Source: Marinobacter bohaiensis
Lineage (GTDB): Bacteria; Pseudomonadota; Gammaproteobacteria; Pseudomonadales; Oleiphilaceae
Reading direction: 5' to 3'
NCBI RefSeq assembly: GCF_003258515.1
Contig: NZ_QGEH01000001.1
Location: forward strand, 1,178,001-1,242,000
Length of the DNA: 64,000 nucleotides
Under the pieces are notes generated by a model, which saw only the letters and a list, made by a program, of their open reading frames with translations, was not told where the DNA came from and did not search any database. Within the stretch, counting starts at the first letter, position 1. Every line of letters begins with the position of its first letter. A program made the position numbers and the translations under genes. Shown one piece after another: positions 45,059 through 50,861 of this stretch.

Positions 45059-45861
45059 ATTACCTGAATCGGGGCAACGCGTCTTTCTCCCAGGAGATCT
45101 GGGAGCAGATCGATCAGGTGGCCGTTACCGCCGCACGGGAAATCCTCACCGGCCGCCGCTTCCTGGACGTCGACGGACCCTACGGTGTGGGCCTGACCGC
45201 CATCGAAGTGGGCGAGGAGGGCTACTGCCGTCAGCCGGCACCCGATGAAGCCGGCGCCGTGCTTAGTCGCGCGGTGGCGATTCCCATGCTGCGCAAGAGT
45301 TTCGACCTCAGCGTGCGGCGCCTGGAAGGCTTCCAGTCCATGGGGCAGCCGCTGGACCTGCGTTCGGTGGAAGACGCCGCCGAAGCCGTGGCCCGGCGCG
45401 AAGAGGAGTTCATCTACTACGGCCAGCCTGATTTCGGTCTGGAAGGCCTGATGACCGCGCAGGGCCGCAATGAGGTCAAGTGTGCCGACTGGAGCAAGAT
45501 CGAGGAAGCGCTCAACGACGTGCTGGCGGCGGTCAACCACCTGGACGACAAGGGCTTCCACGGCCCCTACGCCCTGGCCCTGTCGCCGCGTTGGTACAAC
45601 CTGCTGTTCCGGCGCTACGAAGGCACCGACATGCTGCAGCTGGAGCATCTCAAGCGCCTCTGCGAAGTGGGTGTGTTCAAGGCCGAAATCGAGGGCGGGG
45701 TGCTGGTCGACCCGCGCGCCGGCCGCATCATCGTCGGCCAGGACCTGATGACCGGCTACTCCAGCAACGACGGCATCCATCACCAGATGTTCGCCAGCGA
45801 GAGCCTGGTGCTGCGGGTGGAGGAGCCCGGCGCCATCTGCTCCCTGTCGAAGAAGAAGTAA
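45055..45861 (+). CDS. Encapsulin shell protein (family 1, HK97 fold)
   Basis: This 268-aa protein matches family 1 encapsulins in length and in motifs: NYLNRGNASFSQEIWEQIDQ at the N-terminus (cargo-binding helix), GRRFLDVDGPYGVGLTAI, the long helix with SVEDAAEAVARREEEFIYYG, and GPYALALSPRWYNLLFRRYEG. It assembles into an icosahedral shell that houses EncFtn. It is translationally coupled to the cargo gene by a 4-base overlap, and the reductase gene follows after 6 bases, so shell, cargo and reductase are made together. Confidence 0.95.
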   Translation: MNYLNRGNASFSQEIWEQIDQVAVTAAREILTGRRFLDVDGPYGVGLTAIEVGEEGYCRQPAPDEAGAVLSRAVAIPMLRKSFDLSVRRLEGFQSMGQPLDLRSVEDAAEAVARREEEFIYYGQPDFGLEGLMTAQGRNEVKCADWSKIEEALNDVLAAVNHLDDKGFHGPYALALSPRWYNLLFRRYEGTDMLQLEHLKRLCEVGVFKAEIEGGVLVDPRAGRIIVGQDLMTGYSSNDGIHHQMFASESLVLRVEEPGAICSLSKKK

Positions 45862-45867
45862 GCCGCC

Positions 45868-46854
45868 ATGGCGAGCCCGTCCGACATCCGCCGGGCCCGA
45901 CAGCTCGCCCAGGCCACGCTGGAGGACCTGGACAGCCTGGATCAGTCACGCCGGAACAGCGGGGATGCGGGACTGCGGTCGATGCTGTCCCGCATTCACC
46001 AACGCCGCTGGGCGCAGTCGTCCCGGTTGCTGGAATGGGCCGGGCGCCAGATGGGCGGCGTGGTGCCAGAGATCCCCGCCGACCACGGCGAGGCCGGAAC
46101 CGACGCCGCCGAACCCGAACCTGGGGCAAACGGAACCCCATCACCAGCAGCAGAAGACCCGACTCGTCCGACCGTCAGCGAGATCGTCACCGTGGCCGAC
46201 GATCTGGTGCGCTTTATCGTACCGCGCCCGGCGGATTTCCGCTTCGAACCCGGCCAGTCGGTCAAGGTCGGCGTGGGCGACGTCCGACGCAGCTTCTCCA
46301 TCGTCTCCGCGCCCCACGAACCGCAGCTGGAATTCTTCGTGGAATTGGTCCCGGGCGGGCGCATGTCGGAGCAGTTGCGGAACCTGACGGTCGGCCAGCC
46401 GGTCGAGTTGGGCCAGCCCAAGGGCGGACTGCGCTTCGACAGCCGCTTCACCAATCACCTCATGATCTCCACCGTCACCGGTGTGAATCCCTTCATCAGC
46501 ATCCTGCGCGCCGCGTTCCAGCAGACCGGTCCCGGACACCGCTTCCACGTCCTGCAGGGCGCCAGCTATCAGGACGAATTCGGCTACGCCGACGAACTGA
46601 CCGAGCTGGCCACCGCCCATCCGAACCAAGTGTGTTACCTGGCCACCGTCAGTCGCCCGGACGAGGCGCGTAATGCGGGTTGGTCCGGCTGCACGGGTCG
46701 GGTGGATACGCTGGTGGAAGACTACATCCGGGAAGCGGGGCTGCAGCCGGAGGACACGCTGGTGTACCTGTGCGGTCACTCCGGCATGATCGATGCGCTG
46801 GCGCCGCGTTGTCGGGAACTGGGGTTTGAGGTGCGTACTGAGAGTTATGACTAA
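45868..46854 (+). CDS. FAD/NAD(P)H reductase with N-terminal EncFtn-like hairpin
   Basis: This 328-aa protein is a fusion. Residues about 5-62 form a helical hairpin that aligns without gaps to the EncFtn hairpin (offset 15). Shared positions include Leu18, Glu19, Asp22, Leu36, Arg37, Leu40, Leu55, Glu56, Trp57 and Arg60, while the ferroxidase Glu32, Glu62 and His65 are replaced by Thr17, Arg47 and Gln50. A Pro/Ala/Glu-rich linker (about 65-98) leads to a ferredoxin-reductase domain with the FAD motif RRSFSIVSAP, the NAD(P) loop TGVNPFISILRA and VYLCGHSGMIDA. It probably feeds electrons to the compartment to release stored iron. That role is inferred. Confidence 0.85.
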   Translation: MASPSDIRRARQLAQATLEDLDSLDQSRRNSGDAGLRSMLSRIHQRRWAQSSRLLEWAGRQMGGVVPEIPADHGEAGTDAAEPEPGANGTPSPAAEDPTRPTVSEIVTVADDLVRFIVPRPADFRFEPGQSVKVGVGDVRRSFSIVSAPHEPQLEFFVELVPGGRMSEQLRNLTVGQPVELGQPKGGLRFDSRFTNHLMISTVTGVNPFISILRAAFQQTGPGHRFHVLQGASYQDEFGYADELTELATAHPNQVCYLATVSRPDEARNAGWSGCTGRVDTLVEDYIREAGLQPEDTLVYLCGHSGMIDALAPRCRELGFEVRTESYD

Positions 46855-47150
46855 GAGCCCGCCGCCCCTCGGGAAACCGGCACAGACCCGTTTTGCGGAT
46901 CACCAACCCCTAAATTAAACCTGCCCCGGCTTTCCTGTCCGCGATACTGTTTTTTATACAGTTATATTGAAATGACAAAATGAAGAAGCCAAACGAAGAC
47001 ATGGCGCTAACGGCGACGAGACGCTAAAGTGTTGTTTAAATGGAATTAACGACCGTGCCGAGACCGCCCGTAGGGCGACATTATCGAGAACGCACGATTA
47101 TTCGATATTGCGGAACGCGGTCTAATCACTGTTAAAACTCAAGGGAAGTC
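46855..47150. other. Low-GC junction region ahead of the cassette array
   Basis: GC falls sharply here (note ACTGTTTTTTATACAGTTATATTG-like sequence around 46950). No ORF is supported. The right half (47044-47138) has attC-like ends, TTAAC and GTTAA, enclosing the inverted pair GACCGC and GCGGTC, so it may be a degenerate attC or the array attachment site. Confidence 0.45.
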
Positions 47151-47945
47151 ATGACTCAATATCAGGAGAGCTTCAACCTTCTCCGAAGACTCGCAAAGGA
47201 CACCTTTTATCGGATGCTTCATGGTCATGAATTAGACTGTGTTCAATCTGAGGAGACGCTAACTGATATAAATCTTCTCGAAATAAAGAGAGAAGGCCTA
47301 TATTTTTTCCGTGTGGATAAGCCGACAAAACATGAAGAAAAAGAGAAAGGCTTCGACTGGGAATTTTGGATTGGTTGCAATCTAAGCGGATGGGACCGAT
47401 ATGCTGTTCAAGCGAAGAGAATGTATTTGGAATCTGGAAAGTACGAACGGCTCAGGCATAAACATAAGGGCGCCACTAAATTCCAGATCGAAGTATTAGA
47501 GGATTTTGCCCAATCGACCGGAGCGATCCCTTTGTATTGTTTCTATAATGCTATTGATCATGCACAGCTTAAAGGTCACTGGCATTGCACCTATCCGCCA
47601 GAGCTCGAACAAATGGGATGCACGATTGTTCCACTTCGAATAGTGAAACAGGCTCACAAGCCTAGAAAACCAAAGTCATTCAAAGACCTGCATAAGGACT
47701 CTTCCGCAAAGCCTTGGCAGTGTCTTTTATGTCCAGGTGTTTTGAACCCTAAATTGGCTCAGCACCCTAATGGATTTTTGCCAGAGGACGGTAGTTACAA
47801 GAAATACGAGCGTCTACCGAGTCATTTGACCTACTTTCAAGAAACGGGAATTATCGAAGACCTACCTAGCGATCTCTATACATCAGAGCTGGGCGGTTAC
47901 CCTAAGAGAATCATGGTGATAGACACCGGCGGCAAAGAGTTTTAA
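47151..47945 (+). CDS. Cassette 1: DUF6615-like protein, possible nuclease fold
   Basis: This 264-aa soluble protein contains LLEIKREG (about residue 40), GFDWEFWIG (about 63-71) and YAVQAKRMYL (about 80-89), then IPLYCFYNA (about 124). The spaced acidic residue, DWEFWI and QAKR resemble a PD-(D/E)XK nuclease core as seen in DUF6615-like cassette proteins. The assignment is by eye. The gene starts at once after the array boundary (GGGAAG before the ATG), and its stop lies in attC1. A role in defence or DNA processing is possible but unproven. Confidence 0.75.
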   Translation: MTQYQESFNLLRRLAKDTFYRMLHGHELDCVQSEETLTDINLLEIKREGLYFFRVDKPTKHEEKEKGFDWEFWIGCNLSGWDRYAVQAKRMYLESGKYERLRHKHKGATKFQIEVLEDFAQSTGAIPLYCFYNAIDHAQLKGHWHCTYPPELEQMGCTIVPLRIVKQAHKPRKPKSFKDLHKDSSAKPWQCLLCPGVLNPKLAQHPNGFLPEDGSYKKYERLPSHLTYFQETGIIEDLPSDLYTSELGGYPKRIMVIDTGGKEF

Positions 47946-48017
47946 CAATCGGCTGCACCGCGACCGATTTTCCGCCGCTTTGCGGCTCCAAACCGGCGCG
48001 TGAGCCGGGCGTTAACT
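47940..48017 (+). repeat. attC site 1
   Basis: The left box TTTTAAC overlaps the stop codon of cassette ORF 1, and the right box is GTTAACT. Inner arms around TCGGCTG and CCGGCGCG...GAGCCGG pair imperfectly, with a central CCGC/GCGG hairpin. Confidence 0.8.
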
Positions 48018-48021
48018 GCTT

Positions 48022-48330
48022 ATGAAGCTGTCAGATAGAGAAAGAAAACTGGCCGAGGTATTGGAGAGGCAAGTACAGACAACCCAACGCCTTAGGTGGT
48101 TTTTTCTGGCTATGGGCATTTTTCTGATTTCGATCTCCGTGGGCGCCTACCTTTTCTTTCTTGCATCAGGTCAGCATGCGGTTGTGGAGCAGATTGAAGC
48201 TCACCCAATGTTCTATCTCGGAGCTATCGGTGCCGGTATTGCGTTTGCCTGGAGCTTTCAGGGTTTTAAAGGTAACCCTCAAAAAGAGTTACTCATTAAG
48301 CTGTTACGGGACCGAGAGCCCGGCAGTTAA
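48022..48330 (+). CDS. Cassette 2: small two-helix membrane protein
   Basis: This 102-aa protein has a charged N-terminal helix (residues 1-24) and two transmembrane segments (about 26-48 and 62-80) with a short basic tail. No family is recognised. It starts 5 bases after the right box of attC1 in a GCTTATGA context shared with cassette 5. Confidence 0.7.
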   Translation: MKLSDRERKLAEVLERQVQTTQRLRWFFLAMGIFLISISVGAYLFFLASGQHAVVEQIEAHPMFYLGAIGAGIAFAWSFQGFKGNPQKELLIKLLRDREPGS

Positions 48331-48396
48331 CCAAGTGGTCAACGGGACGCCAACTACGCTGCGCTTCGTTGCCGCCCATTACGACCGGCGTTAAAA
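48325..48396 (+). repeat. attC site 2
   Basis: The left box AGTTAAC overlaps the stop codon of cassette ORF 2, and the right box is GTTAAAA. Inner GTGGTC and GACC segments supply the expected pairing. Confidence 0.78.
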
Positions 48397-48398
48397 AT

Positions 48399-49001
48399 AT
48401 GGATGTAGCTCCAGCGTTAAAACGATCAAAGGGTATTCAGGACTGGTTCGATCAAGAACTTAGTTCCATAAAGTATCCAAATACTCAGAGGAACTTGCTT
48501 GCTTGTGCGTGTTTTGACATGGCTCTGGAGCATTATAAGGCTATCGTGCAGCTGATTAATCTGAGACTGACAGGCTCTGCCTTTGCCTTGGCACGTTGCG
48601 TATTCGAGTCATACATCAGAGGCGCATGGCTATATTTGTGTGCCTCGGAGAAGGAACTCGAAAAGTACCAAAAAGATACGTTACGGATGAAAAAAATGGA
48701 TCTTCTGATTGAAGATGTTGAAAGGAATGAGGACTTTCAATCAGGGGTCTTGTCGAGGGCAAAGAGCGCTACTTGGAAAGACCTGAATGGCTTCACTCAT
48801 AGCGGCTACCAACAGCTGAGCCGGCGTTTCACAGGTAATGTCCAGTCGCCACAGTATGATGATCAGGATATTGTCCTGGTGATTAAACATGCTACAGCGC
48901 TAGCTTTTTTGAGCGTTCACATGGTTGCCCAAGTGGCTGGTAACTCGGAACTTGATGGACGCCTCGATCAGAAAGCCAAGGATGAACTTGGGAATTTTTA
49001 A
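48399..49001 (+). CDS. Cassette 3: helical protein of unknown function (DUF6988-like)
   Basis: This 200-aa mostly helical protein contains FALARCVFESYIRGAWLYLCAS (about residues 60-80) and DLNGFTHSGYQQLSRRF (about 128-144), which recall a family (DUF6988-like) common in integron cassettes and defence-rich loci. That match is from memory and tentative. ATG 48399 sits directly after the right box of attC2, the usual cassette arrangement. An upstream in-frame start would lie inside the attC. Confidence 0.72.
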   Translation: MDVAPALKRSKGIQDWFDQELSSIKYPNTQRNLLACACFDMALEHYKAIVQLINLRLTGSAFALARCVFESYIRGAWLYLCASEKELEKYQKDTLRMKKMDLLIEDVERNEDFQSGVLSRAKSATWKDLNGFTHSGYQQLSRRFTGNVQSPQYDDQDIVLVIKHATALAFLSVHMVAQVAGNSELDGRLDQKAKDELGNF

Positions 49002-49073
49002 CCAGTAGCGCAAGCGGACCGCTTTTCCGGCGCGGTTGCGCCTCCAAATCGGCCGCTTCGCATGGCGTTACGT
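48996..49073 (+). repeat. attC site 3
   Basis: The left box TTTTAAC overlaps the stop of cassette ORF 3, and the right box is GTTACGT. The inner arms AGCGCAAGCGG and CCGCTTCGCAT pair well, with a CCGGCGCGG loop. Confidence 0.8.
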
Positions 49074-49094
49074 GTAGAGGGAGCTGACACGCGA

Positions 49095-49637
49095 ATGAAG
49101 ACCAAGTTGAAGCAGTTCATTCAGCACCTCTTCCATGAAATTGAGGATGAGGATAAGGCAGAAGAATATTTAGACAACGCCCTGCCTTATATCGGAATGA
49201 TCGTGATGTACTTCAATTCGCTGGAGAGCACTCTGGATTCGGTTCTTTGTGAGAACTTCACAGACCGAACCGATGCGACTGGACTTATCGTCCTTAACAA
49301 AATGAACTATTCCTCTAAAGTCGATCTGCTGAAGAGATTTTGCGACGACTTTCAAATCGGTATGTCCAGTCGTCTCAAAGGGTACGATAAGCTTTTAGTG
49401 GATCTCAGAGAGTGTGCACGGCTACGAAATTTAGTCGTCCATGCTAATTGGGAAAGCACAGATGAGGACGGATTCACCTACGTTCGTCTTCGAATGTCGA
49501 AGAAGGGAATGCAGCAAGAGTATGTCCAGTTTACTGAAGAGTCTCTTCAAAAAATCTTCGAACTGATCATACAAACTCGTTCTGACCTTTATGAGTTTTG
49601 GGAACACCGGAATGATGTTCTGTATGGCAGGGCATAG
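49095..49637 (+). CDS. Cassette 4: helical protein with HEPN-like RNxxxH motif
   Basis: This 180-aa helical protein has LRNLVVHANWES near residue 117. RNLVVH fits the Rx4-6H pattern of HEPN ribonucleases, following a long helix with LLVDLRECARLR. The rest (YFNSLESTLDSVL; KVDLLKRF) resembles helical HEPN-like immunity or toxin proteins. The exact family is unknown. ATG 49095 is preferred over 49062, which lies inside attC3. Confidence 0.7.
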   Translation: MKTKLKQFIQHLFHEIEDEDKAEEYLDNALPYIGMIVMYFNSLESTLDSVLCENFTDRTDATGLIVLNKMNYSSKVDLLKRFCDDFQIGMSSRLKGYDKLLVDLRECARLRNLVVHANWESTDEDGFTYVRLRMSKKGMQQEYVQFTEESLQKIFELIIQTRSDLYEFWEHRNDVLYGRA

Positions 49638-49639
49638 TC

Positions 49640-49700
49640 ACGTAACAAGGCGCGTAAGGCGGACGCCCCTGACGGGCCGCCGCTTCGCTTGGCGTTAAAT
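49640..49700 (+). repeat. attC site 4
   Basis: Left box ACGTAAC and right box GTTAAAT flank arms AAGGCGCGTAAGGCGG and CCGCCGCTTCGCTT, which pair strongly. It starts 3 bases after the stop of cassette ORF 4. Confidence 0.8.
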
Positions 49701-49704
49701 GCTT

Positions 49705-50028
49705 ATGAGAACGTTCTTGATAAATAACGATGAAGGGCATCTCACCGGGTTCGAGATTGCGAATTCGTTCCTTTCGTCAGGTGGTATTGCAAAGTACGTT
49801 CGCCGAATCAAGGGGGGCGAGGTTACTGGCAGGCGCGGATGGTTCTCAGCTGATGAAGTTCATGTGCGTTTTTCATTTTCTGGCAAACGGTTCATCGTTT
49901 GGGAGCCGTTTGGAGATAACAGCCGCTTGTGGGTTGGCCCGGAGGACGGAGAGGAAGCTCCGCCAGATGTAATTGATGAATTGAGGGCGAAATTTGAGGG
50001 CACAAATAGAATGAGGTTTTCGCCTTGA
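49705..50028 (+). CDS. Cassette 5: small soluble protein of unknown function
   Basis: This 107-aa protein has a mixed alpha/beta composition with FEIANSFLSSGGIAKYVRRIKG and RFIVWEPFGDNSRLWVGPED. No family is recognised. ATG 49705 is chosen over 49699 because the latter overlaps the attC4 right box and cassette 2 uses the same GCTTATGA start context. Confidence 0.68.
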   Translation: MRTFLINNDEGHLTGFEIANSFLSSGGIAKYVRRIKGGEVTGRRGWFSADEVHVRFSFSGKRFIVWEPFGDNSRLWVGPEDGEEAPPDVIDELRAKFEGTNRMRFSP

Positions 50029-50038
50029 TCCAGTTCGC

Positions 50039-50122
50039 ATTTAACCAGGCCAATCACAGCGACAGCTTTTTCGTTGCGGCTCCGCCTTCACTACAAAGCT
50101 GCGCGTGTTGGCGGCGTTAGAG
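50039..50122 (+). repeat. attC site 5
   Basis: The left box ATTTAAC matches the RYYYAAC consensus exactly, and the right box is GTTAGAG. Arms CAGGCCAATCACAGCGACAGC and GCTGCGCGTGTTGGCGG pair imperfectly, with a central hairpin. Confidence 0.8.
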
Positions 50123-50123
50123 G

Positions 50124-50768
50124 ATGAATCAAGCTTTCATGAAAGCTGCTTTAAAGTTCATAAACGTTGCATGGGGCATAGCCTTTTCTGCTTTTTTCGT
50201 GGGAATTCTTTACGGAAGCATTGTAGGTCCCCTGCCGCCGGCTATGGCGGCCTATGTATCAGTATTTCAGGAAGGGCTAGAGGCTTTTCTTTCGTCCTGG
50301 CTCTTTTTTGTCGTGTTTGTGGTGGGCTGGATTTTTGCGATTTACCACATGAGCAGACAGAGCGGTTGGGCGGCGCTAGCGAGACGCTACAGATTCACAG
50401 GTGGGCCGTTGGGGGCCAAAAACAAGTTTCATACGGGTAGTGGTCGGATTGGCAACGTTGGTTACAACAACATGGTAAAAGTCGGAGTGTTTGAATCTGG
50501 GTTAGTGTTAAAAGTTTTCTTTTTGTTTAGGCCGGGGCACCCTTGCCTGCAAATTCCTTGGCACGACATTGAATCCATTGCCTTCCAAAATAGTGCAGCC
50601 GACAGATTTAGGAATCCGGTAGTTCACGCTATTTCAAGCAAGCTCTCCCGGTCTAAATACGCGAAGATTTCACTTAAAATGGTGCCCGGACAGAATCTCA
50701 CTATCCCTTGGACAGATGAGTTTAACTCAAAGGTTCCAAGTGGGGTTGTAGTGCATGATGACCTCTAA
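50124..50768 (+). CDS. Cassette 6: membrane protein with two helices and soluble C-terminal domain
   Basis: This 214-aa protein has two transmembrane helices (about residues 12-34 and 55-75) and a beta-rich cytosolic domain (about 90-214) that includes CLQIPWHDIESIAFQ. The soluble part resembles PH-like or YdbT-like membrane-associated domains by pattern, but no family is certain. It starts 1 base after the attC5 right box and is the last cassette. Confidence 0.7.
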   Translation: MNQAFMKAALKFINVAWGIAFSAFFVGILYGSIVGPLPPAMAAYVSVFQEGLEAFLSSWLFFVVFVVGWIFAIYHMSRQSGWAALARRYRFTGGPLGAKNKFHTGSGRIGNVGYNNMVKVGVFESGLVLKVFFLFRPGHPCLQIPWHDIESIAFQNSAADRFRNPVVHAISSKLSRSKYAKISLKMVPGQNLTIPWTDEFNSKVPSGVVVHDDL

Positions 50769-50844
50769 CAAGTAGTTGTAGTTGGTTATGGACTTCCCAA
50801 GCTGCAGTGAACACTCCATAGCGCCTCTGCGGCGGGTGTTGTTC
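50763..50844 (+). repeat. Degenerate terminal attC site 6
   Basis: The left box CTCTAAC overlaps the stop of cassette ORF 6. The right end GTTGTTC departs from consensus, and arm pairing is poor. It is probably the eroded end of the array. Confidence 0.5.
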
Positions 50845-50861
50845 TCAACATTTAAGAAACC

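Larger units (their letters stand above)
47131..50844 (+). mobile_element. Integron gene-cassette array without integrase (CALIN-like)
   Basis: Six same-strand ORFs of lower GC are each followed within a few bases of the stop by a 70-85-base element that starts with a xxxxAAC box and ends with GCGTTAxxx, with inner inverted repeats. That is the layout of integron cassettes, each one ORF plus its attC. No tyrosine recombinase IntI gene is in the window, so this is a cluster of attC sites lacking integrase, or the distal part of a larger array. It sits between the encapsulin operon and the nitrite-channel/kinase genes. Confidence 0.85.

Noticed and set aside
49749-49765. GGGTTCGAGATT resembling a tRNA T-arm
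   Set aside because: It lies inside a cassette ORF. No acceptor, D or anticodon arms can be built around it.
47940-50122. Reading the attC-like elements as ordinary terminators
   Set aside because: They share boxes at fixed positions relative to stop and start codons and lack T runs, which fits attC sites better.
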